Assembly: GCA_017453665.1 (NCBI GenBank)
Contig: JAFTEM010000020.1
Span: 1 to 64,000 of the forward strand
Direction of reading: 5' to 3'
Source: a bacterium
GTDB taxonomy: Bacteria; Patescibacteria; JAEDAM01; Absconditabacterales; Absconditicoccaceae
Length of the DNA stretch: 64,000 bases
This document shows, piece by piece, positions 45,064-53,852 of the stretch (position 1 is its first letter; every line of letters begins with the position of its first letter). The position numbers and the translations under genes were made by a program. The notes beneath the pieces were generated by a model. The model ran no database searches. It was not told where the DNA came from and worked only from the letters and a program-made list of their open reading frames with translations.

Positions 45064-45201
45064 TTATAAAGCCGTTCCTGTACCTCTTGCGCATAGATCT
45101 TTTCTATTATTCCAGTTGTTTGTATTTGTAGAATATTTTCTTCTACATTTAGTTAACTTCTTATTCTTGAATTTAACTGCTTTTACTTTTAGTCTTTTCA
45201 T
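45064..45201 (-). CDS. Small basic protein, 45 residues
   Basis: MKRLKVKAVKFKNKKLTKCR then RKYSTNTNNWNN and RKDLCARGTGTAL. Very basic, with two Cys. The end CARGTG is echoed in untranslated sequence near 48545 (...RARGTV), which hints at recombination among early genes. Real but of unknown role; confidence is limited by size. Confidence 0.45.
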   Translation of the reverse strand: MKRLKVKAVKFKNKKLTKCRRKYSTNTNNWNNRKDLCARGTGTAL

Positions 45202-45227
45202 GAGGAATATTTAAAACAAATAAAAAA

Positions 45228-45533
45228 CTATGATAACATAGGGTCATAATCGGGGTATTCATTACCCATAGGAATATATTCAATGCCGTTAGGATTGTTA
45301 TTAGAATCGTCATTAATTCACATCTTTTTTTTCCGTTCTTCTATTTTTTTATTCTTTTTCCCTCGCATTTCCGCTTCTCTCCTTGTTTTTTCTGTTCGTT
45401 TTATATAATGATAATCTTCTGTAACATCTACAGGAAGAAAAGAATCGTCTTTTTGTTGTCATCATTCTAAATATCTTATAATATATACCTTATTTGTTTT
45501 TAAGTCCTGAATAAGACGATATTCTTTATTCAT
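45228..45533 (-). CDS. Hypothetical protein, 101 residues
   Basis: Begins MNKEYRLIQDLKTNKVYIIR, has a strongly basic middle (RTEKTRREAEMRGKKNKKIE) and an acidic aromatic tail (IEYIPMGNEYPDYDPML). No known fold. Early operon. Confidence 0.65.
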
Positions 45534-45560
45534 ATGTCATATGATTAACGAATAAAAAAA

Positions 45561-45935
45561 CTATTTTTCTTGCCATGTCTTAAAGTTTTTCACTTTTTGT
45601 ACTAAGTTTTTAACATCTCCATCAAAATTTATCCCTCTATCGTCGATATAACACATAGCAGGAATCTTTTCATGGAATATTCAATCAACAACAATTCAGT
45701 GTTTATCTAATCGTCTTTTTATTTCTTCTTTTTGCGTTCTTGTTGTAAAGATACCGACGATATAGTCTTTCTTTAATTCATCGATACATTCTTTAATCCC
45801 CTCTACGGGTTCATCGTAGATATCTCCGTTTTGTCGTCATTTACTGTATTTGTGAATAACTCAATCAAAATCGAAGAGAACGGTTTGTTTTCTTGTTGGG
45901 TTTAAATAAGGTCAAGATTCACATGTTCAAATCAT
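45561..45935 (-). CDS. HAD-superfamily phosphatase, polynucleotide-kinase-phosphatase-like
   Basis: A 124-residue small HAD protein. Motif I is LFDFDGVIH (DxD with the nucleophile Asp), motif II is GIFTTRT, motif III is the Lys in FHEKIPAMC, and motif IV is YIDDRGINFDG. Small phage HAD proteins of this type act on 3'-phosphates of nucleic acids or on nucleotides; the substrate is not clear here. It is a complete domain without an added kinase. Confidence 0.82.
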
Positions 45936-45954
45936 TGTTTAATTTGATTAAAAT

Positions 45955-46209
45955 CTAAATAGTTATAGTATCTCAGTTAGAGAGTACAAAAGAATCAAAC
46001 ACTTCTTCAACCTCTATATGATATACGCCATTATCTCGTTTTCTTATCATACTAATTGCCATCATTATTTCAGAAAGTGTGAATTCAAATGGAAATCATA
46101 TTTTAGATTTCTTTTCTATTCGAAACAATCCTCGTTTTTTGTAGTATGGTTTCCGATATTCTTCGCCAGTTTCGATATGATAATCAAAGTGTTTTAATTT
46201 TCGTTTCAT
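45955..46209 (-). CDS. Hypothetical protein, 84 residues
   Basis: MKRKLKHFDYHIETGEEYRK, then FRIEKKSKIGFPFEFTLSEI and a C-terminal VYHIEVEEVFDSFVLSNG. Basic start and acidic end. The start lies about 32 bases from the palindrome cluster at 46241-46349, so this gene may be under its control. Confidence 0.62.
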
Positions 46210-46240
46210 CTTCCAGTTAAAATATAAATATTCTCTAAAT

Positions 46241-46349
46241 GGTTACGTTTTGTAACCGGTTATTGCATTTTTTGCAAATACCAGTAAGTTACAATTTGTA
46301 ACCAACTCAAATGGTCACAAATTGTGACCAATTCGTGACAGATTGTCAC
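46241..46349. promoter_or_regulatory. Cluster of five inverted repeats (possible operators)
   Basis: Within 110 intergenic bases there are GGTTAC-GTTTT-GTAACC (46241), TTGCA-TTTTT-TGCAA (46263), GTTACAATTTGTAAC (46288), GGTCACAAATTGTGACC (46313) and GTGACAGATTGTCAC (46335). Three share the form GTNACANNTTGTNAC. The spacing centre to centre is 20-25 bases. A repressor-type operator array is the simplest reading; no repressor gene is identified. Confidence 0.6.
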
Positions 46350-46390
46350 GGGTTGAGGTTTTCGCTATTTCCGAAAAAGTTAGAATAGTC

Positions 46391-46561
46391 CTACCTATTC
46401 TCTCTCTCCTGTGGTCTAATATATCAATAATGCTCTTTTAACATTTTTTCTATTAGATTATTTTCTTCGACTAATAATTCGTTGATTTCTTTTTCATCAA
46501 CAGTTTTTCGCATATCATCGTGAATTTTTGCTAATTTTTTCATATATTCGTTTAGTGTCAT
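46391..46561 (-). CDS. Small helical protein, 56 residues
   Basis: MTLNEYMKKLAKIHDDMRKT then KEINELLVEENNLIEKMLKE, a likely coiled-coil hairpin, ending in a basic Arg-rich tail. Just upstream of the palindrome cluster. Unknown function. Confidence 0.55.
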
Positions 46562-46586
46562 TTTCTAAACTTAAATATAAAATTAA

Positions 46587-46862
46587 TTAAACACCTCGTG
46601 GATCATCTTCTCTTGGTGGGACACAATAAACCCAAAAGAAATCTTTTTTATAATACCCCCTTTCATCAAAATCTAATATATTCCACAATAATCTTTGATT
46701 GATAGGATCAAACATTCAAATAACCGTTGCCGAATCTTCACTATCAAGATTGTTAATAATTCACACTTTCTCTTTGATATAACTTTCGTCATTTCATGCT
46801 CTATACCGTATCGCTATTGCTTTATGGCGTAGTCTTTCGAACATTCTTTCTTCTAGAGTCAT
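46587..46862 (-). CDS. Hypothetical protein, 91 residues
   Basis: MTLEERMFERLRHKAIAIRY, then ATVIGMFDPINQRLLWNILD and a C-terminal RGYYKKDFFWVYCVPPRE. Trp/Tyr-rich. No motif is known. Four TGA codons encode Gly. Early operon. Confidence 0.6.
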
Positions 46863-46905
46863 TTTACTTTAATATTACTAATCTAAAACTAGCTAATCAC
46901 CATAT

Positions 46906-47118
46906 TTATTTTTTAGTGATAAAAAATGCTATAATTCAAGAAATAATAATCGCTCAAATAAAACAAAATCAAACAAATTGTCAATTGTGTGCTTGTATTA
47001 CATCATATTCTTCTTTTGTCATACAAGTCCAAGCATTATCTCAATATTTTGCAAAGACATTTCATTCTCAACAATTCATCATCGGTATTTCTTCTGTGTG
47101 GTGTACTGGGATTATCAT
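46906..47118 (-). CDS. Small single-pass membrane protein, 70 residues
   Basis: N-terminal soluble part (MIIPVHHTEEIPMMNCGEGN, NAWTCMTKEEYDVIQ) and a C-terminal helix (QFVGFCFIGAIIISGIIAFF) followed by KK. It starts two bases past the stop of the P-family gene 47120. A superinfection-exclusion or membrane role is possible but unproven. Confidence 0.6.
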
Positions 47119-47119
47119 T

Positions 47120-47470
47120 TTACTTTAAGTAAGAAATTAAATCATCAATAGGGGTATCTGATATTGATAGGAGCATTAAAAGAGAATCTGAATCTGATTT
47201 AACTTCTCGTTCGCTCCATTCATCAGATGTATCTACTGCACAAGTTGTTATTTTCATTAAGTCTATCTTATCATTCTCTACAAGTCGTTGGATAAAACCA
47301 TAGTGCTTAGATATCATATAAGATATTGATAATTGTTGAGTATAACTTCAGTATTGTAATATCAATAATCTATTAGTCCAATATACTGGTATTACATTTT
47401 CTTCTTTTGATGTTTTAATCTCATACTCATTCAACAGTTCTATCAATATATCAATTCTGTTTTCTTTCAT
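47120..47470 (-). CDS. P-family paralogue 1 (unknown phage family)
   Basis: A 116-residue protein. Its C-terminal half carries the pattern shared by four genes here: ISK.[YF].FI.RLV[ED]ND.ID near the middle and LLMLLSISDTPIDDLISYLK at the end. The N-terminal part (IDILIELLNEYEIKTSKEEN) is variable. All-alpha prediction. The copies alternate with a second family between 48.8 and 51.1 kb. No function recognised. Confidence 0.68.
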
Positions 47471-47479
47471 TTGCTTTTA

Positions 47480-47698
47480 TTAAATAAATAAATCTGATAT
47501 TCTTCTATTAGCAATTTCACAATATTTAGGATTTATTTCACTACCAATAAATTTTCTTCATAATGATTTACAAGCTACAGCAGTTGTTCAACTTCACATG
47601 AATGGATCTACAATAAAATATCTACCATCGGGGAACATTATACCATGTTCTCATAAGATATCTTGTTCCTCTCAATGAATATTGTTCTCATATATCAT
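47480..47698 (-). pseudogene. DNA methyltransferase fragment (motif I only)
   Basis: A 72-residue ORF ending with FIVDPFMGSGTTAVACKSLG and RKFIGSEINPKYCEIANRRI, the C-terminal SAM-binding region of N4-cytosine/N6-adenine methylases. The DPPY catalytic motif and target-recognition domain are missing, and no matching frame lies upstream (47699-47860). It is most likely the remnant of a beta-class methylase; expression as a small protein cannot be excluded. Confidence 0.8.
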
Positions 47699-47860
47699 CT
47701 ACGGCTTTTTTATTGAGAATAAATAAATTTTTTTTCATTCTTCTAATTCAGATTTTTTAATTTTTTAAATAAATAATCAGTTCCTCTTATTTGTCTGCTA
47801 ATCTCTTAGCAACATCAATATTCCTATCTACTAACTCTTCAAGCTCTTTCTTTCTGTCTT

Positions 47861-48487
47861 CTACTTTGTTTTAGGAACCGTAGAACTCTTGAAACAACGA
47901 ACAGAGCGCGCATTAGCACGGTAGCCGAAATCGTACGCGCCCACACCGGACGAATTCAAGCTAAGGATACGTGCGTACGTAGGGTAGTCAGAACCGTAAG
48001 GAGAAGACGACCAATAGAGACCGTAAGAACCCTGACCGCTGACACAGGCATTCGAGTAATCACGGTAACCAGCGAACGGGAGATAAAAATCTTCAGCGAA
48101 TTCTTTCCCTATATTATCAGCTTCATTATCACAACTATATACTGCATTTCAATCCATCTTGTAACCTTTCAATTCACATCGAGCTTTCAATAATTCTTGT
48201 CGTTCTTCTATACTAGGGAGGTGTCTGTCTTGGAATTTCTTGCAATGTTTTATGGCTTCATCATAAGTAAAGTATTCATCTCAATCAGATTTCTTTTCGT
48301 TTTCTTTACTTAATCTCCATTCTTTTCATTGATAACGAAACACAATCCAGCCATATTCAGTAGTTATTCAATCGTTGGTATTGACTACCGTTTCTGTATT
48401 GGTGTAACAATTTGTTACAGTAGTAGCATTATCAGTAATTCATAATTCTTTTAATTCTTCTACTGTTCATTCTATAGTTATTTTCAT
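47861..48487 (-). CDS. DGR target: early-region lectin-fold protein
   Basis: A 208-residue protein. The N-terminal ~70 residues hold VTNCYTNTETVVNTND and WIVFRYQGKEWRLSKENEKK. The C-terminal half is a C-type-lectin/FGE-like fold with YFTYDEAIKHCKKFQDRHLP, SIEERQELLKARCELKG and the variable end LPFAGYRDYSNACVS ... YWSSSPY ... LSLNSS ... SVRCFKSSTVPKTK. No signal peptide. It sits among non-structural genes on the minus strand, unlike the virion target at 22601, so its ligand may be intracellular or it may be an alternative virion component. Ends TAG. Confidence 0.8.
47887..48082 (-). repeat. DGR variable region VR2
   Basis: A 196-base GC-richer segment homologous to VR1 in inverse orientation, one codon longer. 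Conserved blocks are identical base for base, whereas some 25 codons differ, mainly at first and second positions. The 3' end TCTGTTCGTTGTTTCAAGA is fully conserved, as expected for the fixed anchor at the end of a DGR variable region. Confidence 0.85.
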
Positions 48488-48635
48488 AGTTCTATAGTTA
48501 AATAATATAAATCTAACTAAGTATAAGTCGGAGAGGAGAACTTATACAGTACCTCTTGCACGATACATAGATAAGATTTATTTACCTCATTGTCCCTCTC
48601 CTAACAGTTTATAGACTTGCTTAGGTCTATTAGAA

Positions 48636-48809
48636 TTAAAAGTCTGATTTATCTTCTTCTTTTGCTTCTTCCATATGATAATTATGTATAGCAAATCTTA
48701 TTTCTTTTCAGTTTTTATCTAGCTGAATTATTTGCCTATCTTCTTTCCATTGGATTAACTCTCTTACAATCCTTTCTAGTTCGGCTACTCTTTTCTCTAA
48801 ATCTTTCAT
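48636..48809 (-). CDS. Small coiled-coil protein, 57 residues
   Basis: MKDLEKRVAELERIVRELIQ is a coiled coil, then WKEDRQIIQLDKNGKEIRFA and an acidic end. Its ATG overlaps the stop of the P-family gene upstream (TAATG). The following 148 bases to 48488 hold no clear gene. Confidence 0.6.
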
Positions 48810-49174
48810 TACTTTAATATACTAATTAAAAACTCAATAGGATTATCTTGTATTGATAAGAGCATTAAAACTCTTTCATATCTTGTATAATCTTCTAATG
48901 TATATTTATTCATATTATCTCTTATTGGTCTAATAGTATCTGCTTTAACTATATCAAAGTCTATATTATCATTATCTACAAGTCGTTTAATAAATCAGAA
49001 AGATTTAGAAATCAGACTTTCATCTTGTAATTCCCAAGTCTTTTCTAATTTAGCTCATACATAAGGTTGATACCAAAATTCAAATCATCTTTCTCAATAA
49101 ACAACTTTATAAAGTTTTTTATCTCATTGAGTTTCAATCCAAAACTCTTTTAATAATTTTTCTAGTTTCTCCAT
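48809..49174 (-). CDS. P-family paralogue 2
   Basis: A 121-residue protein. It shares ISKSFGFIKRLVDNDNIDF and LMLLSIQDNPIEFLISILK with the other P-family members. The N-terminus (MEKLEKLLKEFWIETQGDKK) is close to that of the Q family. Translationally coupled to the coiled-coil gene downstream. Confidence 0.68.
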
Positions 49175-49256
49175 GTTTTAATATATTAAATAAATAAATC
49201 TGACTTCAGTTCGTGACAGTTTGGTACGAACTTATTAAAAAGGTCTAAAAGGCTGA

Positions 49257-49403
49257 CTATCTTATCTTAACATAATAATGTCAATCTTCTCCTCTCTCTA
49301 ATTCAACTATATCTACACTTATGGTCTTATCATCGATTTCAATCATAACTTCTCTTTCACTGTCATATCTCTCTAATTCTCTAATTAGTTCGTGGACTTT
49401 CAT
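49257..49403 (-). CDS. Small acidic protein, 48 residues
   Basis: MKVHELIRELERYDSEREVM then IEIDDKTISVDIVELERGED and a short basic end. It starts inside the 3' end of the Q-family gene (overlap 19 bases). Its beta-hairpin-like sequence resembles small phage DUF proteins with an E[LI]E[RK]YD motif. Low certainty. Confidence 0.5.
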
Positions 49404-49804
49404 TTTACTTTAATATTATCTAATAAAAATTGTTCTAACTCTGACTCATCTTTCAAGGCGCTTTCTATAAGTCGGAATAAATAACTTCATTCATCATACT
49501 TTGTTCTATATGTTTCACTATCTCGTTCATCCTCATACTCTTGCATCCGTGTAGTGTTTGTATATTGGTCGTGCTTTACCATTCCATTCTTACATACAAA
49601 TTGCCATAGTCAGCTTTCTTTACTTGCTAATTCTCTTAAATTATATTCTCAACAAAGTATATTGTTTGCATATACTCATTTATGTAGTCTAATACATTTT
49701 CCCCTATTCATATACACAAATCAGTCTTTTTCATTTATTCAAGTTTTCCCTCGTGGTTTCCATCAAGCTTTCACTAAGCTATTCAATAGCTGTTCTAATT
49801 TCAT
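49385..49804 (-). CDS. Q-family paralogue 1 (unknown phage family)
   Basis: A 139-residue protein starting MKLEQLLNSLVKAWW, with RELASKESGLWQFVCKNGMV in the middle and YRTKYDEGSYLFRLIESAL near the end. It aligns with 50179-50622 at LE[QE]LLNS, ..SGL.QF...N and the R.[KR]YD helix. Code 25 reading adds KGKSTN past a TGA, overlapping the next gene. Function unknown. Confidence 0.65.
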
Positions 49805-49805
49805 T

Positions 49806-50177
49806 TTATTTCAAAACACTAATTAAAAATTCTATAGGATTTTCTACAACAGCAAGAATCATTAATAAAGCCTCTTTTTTGCTGTATTTTTGATTGCATA
49901 AAAAACGTATATCATTATCGGCTTTATCGTTGATTTTATCGTTTTTAATTAATCGATCGATAAAATTATTTTTTCCTTCAATTAATCTATTGATAAAATT
50001 ACTTCCTCCGCCAAAAAATAATGTAAAAAATAATTCAAAGGTAAAAGGTAATTCAAAATCTAACTCTCACTTATCGTTATAAGACAAAGAATCTTTATAC
50101 CTTAATCAAGAATTAGGATTTTGATCATGATATTCTTTTAAATAGTCTAACAACTTCTCTATTTTTTTCTTTCCCAT
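49806..50177 (-). CDS. P-family paralogue 3 with internal duplication
   Basis: A 123-residue protein. It ends LLMILAVVENPIEFLISVLK like the other P genes. The family core is duplicated back to back: NFINRLIEGKN then NFIDRLIKNDKIND. One base separates it from the Q-family ATG at 49804. Confidence 0.68.
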
Positions 50178-50178
50178 A

Positions 50179-50622
50179 TTATTTGTGTAAAGTAGTTAAA
50201 ATATAATCTAAGACATCATACCGCGAACGAAGTAATGAACAATGCATTACATGATATTGTCGGGTATCATCTCAATATTCCTCATCTTCTTCTCGACTTT
50301 CTGCACTAAGATTCTGATGACTCCGTTTAGCCATTGGTTTATATAATTCATGTTTAGTTATTGTTTTAAACTTATGGTTTTCAGCAGCAAATTGTCGTAA
50401 TCAAGAATCCGCTCATGCAATTCTTCCATAAGAATAATCCCTATCCACCACGAAATATCATTTTTTATCATCATCACCAAGGTTAATATATATCTTTATA
50501 CGTTTAAATCCTTCTGGAACTTCTATTTTTATTCTGTCTTTATTGGATGTTAAACCAAAACACAACCATCATTCTTCGATGAACGAATTAAGAAGTTCTT
50601 CTAGTTGTTTGCATTTACTCAT
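50179..50622 (-). CDS. Q-family paralogue 2
   Basis: A 147-residue protein: MSKCKQLEELLNSFIEEGWL at the start, RIAGADSGLRQFAAENHKFK in the middle, SLLRSRYDVLDYILTTLHK at the end. It shares these positions with 49385-49804. Charged, no signal peptide. One base separates it from the P-family gene 49806-50177. Confidence 0.65.
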
Positions 50623-51092
50623 TTTTCTTTTAAAAATCTATATAAAAATACTATAGGGGCTTTAACAATCGATAGTTGCATAAGAATTAATTCAATTACT
50701 TGATCTCTATATGGTCTTCGTTCGTTTTTTGATTTTATCTCATAAGGGAATAATAATTTATAACATTTATTAACTTCATCTATATCCAACAAATCTTTAT
50801 CGAAGAGATAGTTGATAAAATAATATTTTTTACTAATAGCAAGGGCAGTACTTTCATCAAAATCTAAGCAAATACCATTTTTTAATTTAGCTCATATTCA
50901 GAACTCTAAATGATACCATACATATCCTCTTCTAGAACTACCTCAATCATTTTCGAATCTATTTAATAACTCACAAATTTTTTCCTCAGCTTCTTTGATA
51001 AAATCTATTATTGAAGTCGCCTCCCTTTCTAGTTCTTCCTTGTTATTAGGATCGTTTTTAAATTCTTCCCACATCTTCTCATAATTTTTCAT
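50601..51092 (-). CDS. P-family paralogue 4
   Basis: A 163-residue protein, longest of the family, with an extra acidic helical N-terminus (MWEEFKNDPNNKEELEREAT). The core AISKKYYFINYLFDKDLLDI and LILMQLSIVKAPIVFLYRFLK match the family. A TGA near the end is read through as Gly, extending the protein 22 bases into the next gene. Confidence 0.68.
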
Positions 51093-51333
51093 GTAAAATA
51101 CTTATAGTTGCATTTCGGAAATACCCTTTTTCATAGTCTTCCCTTTCCCATCAATTAAATCTACATCTTAGGTCTATATTATATTCGGCTTTAACTAAAT
51201 ATTTAACCCATGCTTTTATCTTAGTACTTTTTATATCGCCCAACTTTTCAAAAGCTCCTGTTTTTTCTTTAATTAAGAGGATACATTTTTCGATCTCTTG
51301 GATTGCTTCCTTTCCATTATTTCGTTTTTTCAT
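51058..51333 (-). CDS. Hypothetical protein, 91 residues
   Basis: MKKRNNGKEAIQEIEKCILL, then KAWVKYLVKAEYNIDLRCRF; TGA read-through adds a C-terminal NGWEREDYEKGYFRNAT and LHEKLGEDVGRI. It overlaps the start of the P-family gene by 35 bases. Basic helical start, unknown role. Confidence 0.58.
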
Positions 51334-51393
51334 CTTTCCATGTAAATTAAAGTTATAAAGCTAAATTTTTAAGAAAAAGTTAATTTTCATAGA

Positions 51394-51657
51394 CTAATCT
51401 TTGTCTTTAAATTGTTTATCATCGATATCGACTAAACATTCAGAAAAAAATTTAACTCGTTTATGAACAACCGCTTTTACGATGTTATTTCAATCATCGT
51501 CTTCTGTACAACTATTCTTTAAAAAAAATAACATTGTACGAGGTAAAACATCAATAAGAAACGGTAACGTGTGTTCTTTTTTTAATTCTCATTTAACATC
51601 TGCTTTATTGTTTTTTAATTCAAAGGTAATAATGCTTTTTTCTTCTGTATTTCTCAT
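51394..51657 (-). CDS. Hypothetical protein, 87 residues
   Basis: MRNTEEKSIITFELKNNKAD, with LPFLIDVLPRTMLFFLKNSC and a C-terminal VKFFSECLVDIDDKQFKDKD. The beta-strand start and helical middle show no known family. Early operon. Confidence 0.6.
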
Positions 51658-51682
51658 GATCGCAATAATAAATAATAAAAAG

Positions 51683-52390
51683 CTAATTTGCGTTTTTATC
51701 TTGTAATTCTTTGGTTAACTCTTCTATAGAGCATTTCTGTCAGTTAATATTTCAGTCTTCATCGACCTTTGTAATAACATCAATATCCCATTTAGGTTCG
51801 TATCTTTTATATAATACCTTATTTTTAAGATTGGTAGCCTCAGAATTAAATTCTTTAACTTCTTGTGTAAACGAATCTTCGATCTCATGAGCATGAGGAT
51901 TTTTATCTAAGAAGTCTTGAATACTCTTGAATACTTCTTTAGCTCTCCAGTATCATTCAACATAAAGTGGATATTTCTCTAAATAGAATTCCATTTCTTT
52001 AAGTTCGCTTTCGTTTTCTATACAATACATAGCGACTCATTTTGATACCGATACCTTTAAAAAGGTAGATTCTCATGAGTATCTACTCTCAACTACTCTA
52101 CATGAAAAGATCGTAGGGATAGGGAGTTTTAGATTATTAAGATAAGCTTTTTTAATATCTCTTTCGATTTCTTTCTTCATTTGTTTTTCTAGCTCTTTAG
52201 TGAATAATCATTTTGCGATATCTTCCGCATAATGACTTCTTACTACAGATTCTATTGTAGAGACTTTAACAATAGGTCTTTTAAGGGTTATAAAACACAC
52301 TGGAGACAGCTGTTTGATAGATTCTGTTGTAAATTCCAAACAACAACCTCACCCTGTTGTCATGGTTAGTTTTTTAAAATGTAATTTCAT
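51683..52390 (-). CDS. Hypothetical protein, 235 residues
   Basis: MKLHFKKLTMTTGGGCCLEF opens with a Gly/Cys-rich turn. It continues with KVSTIESVVRSHYAEDIAKG, a helical KELEKQMKKEIERDIKKAYL, and an acidic C-terminal part (DFLDKNPHAHEIEDSFTQEV). No family recognised. Its leader is the structured 300-base region 52391-52702. Confidence 0.65.
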
Positions 52391-52613
52391 GATTGCTATA
52401 ATTAAAATAAAAAACTTAATAAGATGGAGGAGGTCAGTATCGCACTGACAAGAGTTAGACTTCTCTTTCTGTGTAAATACACCAAAAGTGCTAAAGACAA
52501 TGTTTTATTTCTAGACTGAATAGACGCCATGACTAATGTCTTTTTTTACCCCTCCTCATATGGAGTTTTTTTTTAAAGACCCCTTGAAGCTCCATACTTA
52601 TAAAGATCTCAAT

Positions 52614-52697
52614 TCTGCCGTGTACACCTTCGGCAGAGATAGAGAATTAAACCTCAGCAGACAACAGCCTAATTCTCTATCTGCACCGAAGTGCAGA
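52614..52697 (-). ncRNA. Three-hairpin structured RNA in the early operon
   Basis: The 312-base gap 52391-52702 has no convincing gene but dense structure. On the minus strand, directly after the stop at 52703, come TCTGCAC-TTCG-GTGCAGA (a C-UUCG-G tetraloop), GATAGAGAATTA...TAATTCTCTATC (12 bp, 20-base loop) and TCTGCCG-(10)-CGGCAGA. The first and third stems are near copies. Further on, GTCAGT-(5)-ACTGAC lies at 52434-52450. It could be an antitermination, processing or regulatory RNA of the phage. Confidence 0.6.
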
Positions 52698-52702
52698 GAA
52701 CT

Positions 52703-53260
52703 TTATTTTAGATTATCTCGAATTGATTTTTCCTCAGAAAAAGGATTCTCTTGTTTTCATGGAATAACTTTTTTTTGAATATCAACTTGTCACAATCAAT
52801 CTTTTACCCTTATATCTTCGATAAGAGATAAAATTAATTCTGCTAGTTTAATAATACATTTCCCTTCGGATTTAAAGTCTTCACTATCTCATTTCTCTAA
52901 CAGCTTTTCTCAAATATTAGTAATAACATGAACTGCTTGATAAATATTAATACCTTCATCCATTGCCTTAATAATACAAGCCGTTCACCATTTCTGAAGA
53001 TGCGAAAATTCATTTTGTAAGATTGCTATTCATAAAAAAGCAACCTTTTTATCGAGCTTATCTAATTCGATATCTACTCTTTGTTTTTCTGATTCAGAGA
53101 ACCTTTCGAGAAAGTTTTTGATTGTCCCTTTGTCCATTTTACTTCTTGTACGATATCTAAAATACCCCATATTCGGCATCAAAATCCGATAGTCATTAAT
53201 GCAAACCGTGCATTTCCCGTTTGGTACATTATCGAATCCATATAGCATGGGATAAAGCAC
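52703..53260 (-). CDS. Hypothetical protein, ~185 residues
   Basis: Start taken as the GTG at 53260 (VLYPMLYGFDNVPNGKCTVC). It has a basic segment YFRYRTRSKMDKGTIKNFLE, a charged helix SESEKQRVDIELDKLDKK and a helical C-terminal half with IIKAMDEGINIYQAVHVITN and LAELILSLIEDIRVKDG. A TGA at ~53029 joins two apparent ORFs. No family recognised; charge and SSB neighbourhood suggest a DNA-related role. Confidence 0.6.
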
Positions 53261-53309
53261 AAAAGAGATATTCCGAATTTCATTAATGTTAACTTTCTTT
53301 CTATTTTCA

Positions 53310-53756
53310 TTATATTCATTGCATTGGATTTAAAGCTTTCATATTAAGCTTAACAACATTTACATATTCGGGAATGTTATTTTGAATATTATATAACAAC
53401 TCATAACCCTTTTTAAGTTCAAGCAACTTCTCTGAAGTCTCTAAGAACTCGTGATTGATTGTAGCTTCAGCAGTACTTTCGGTATGCTTTTTCTTTCAAT
53501 TCTCATCAAGCTCGGTTTTGAGTTCGATCATTCTTTGTCACTTCTCATCATCTACGAGGATTTTCCATTCCATATAGAGGGATTTTCACTCAACGTAGAG
53601 ATTAGAAGCTTTTTCGTTAAGTTTAACTCGTTCAAAAAGGTCTTCAGTTCCTACATCTATTCATTTAGCTTTCATGATTTCGTGTTTTTCTGCAATATTT
53701 TTCGCCTCCGCGTAGAACTCTTCAAGTTCTTTAGTTAAAATTTCCTTGTTTTTCAT
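53310..53756 (-). CDS. Coiled-coil protein, 148 residues
   Basis: MKNKEILTKELEEFYAEAKN is the start. Long charged helices follow (LNEKASNLYVEGKSLYMEWK, HEFLETSEKLLELKKGYELL) and a short end NMKALNPMQGI. It resembles early phage proteins beside SSB genes only in general character. Confidence 0.6.
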
Positions 53757-53811
53757 ATTACCAATTTTTTATAAAGTAAAGCTCTTTTTTCTTGTTTCCA
53801 ACGAGGGTCGA

Positions 53812-53836
53812 GAGGAGCCTTTCTTCTTAGCTCCTC
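53812..53836. other. Intergenic hairpin before the coiled-coil gene
   Basis: GAGGAGC-(11)-GCTCCTC in the 96-base gap between the SSB-like gene and the coiled-coil gene. It may protect or separate the transcripts. Confidence 0.55.
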
Positions 53837-53852
53837 ACACAACCACTCAATG

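Noticed and set aside
45064..45201. Third DGR target (CARGTG ending)
   Set aside because: No lectin fold and no homology to the invariant blocks of VR1 or VR2.
46796..47128. 110-codon plus-strand membrane-like ORF
   Set aside because: It is antisense to two well-formed minus-strand genes with coupled starts and stops.
52536..52778. 80-codon plus-strand ORF
   Set aside because: It covers the hairpin-rich RNA region and the end of an opposite-strand gene; its composition reflects the stems.
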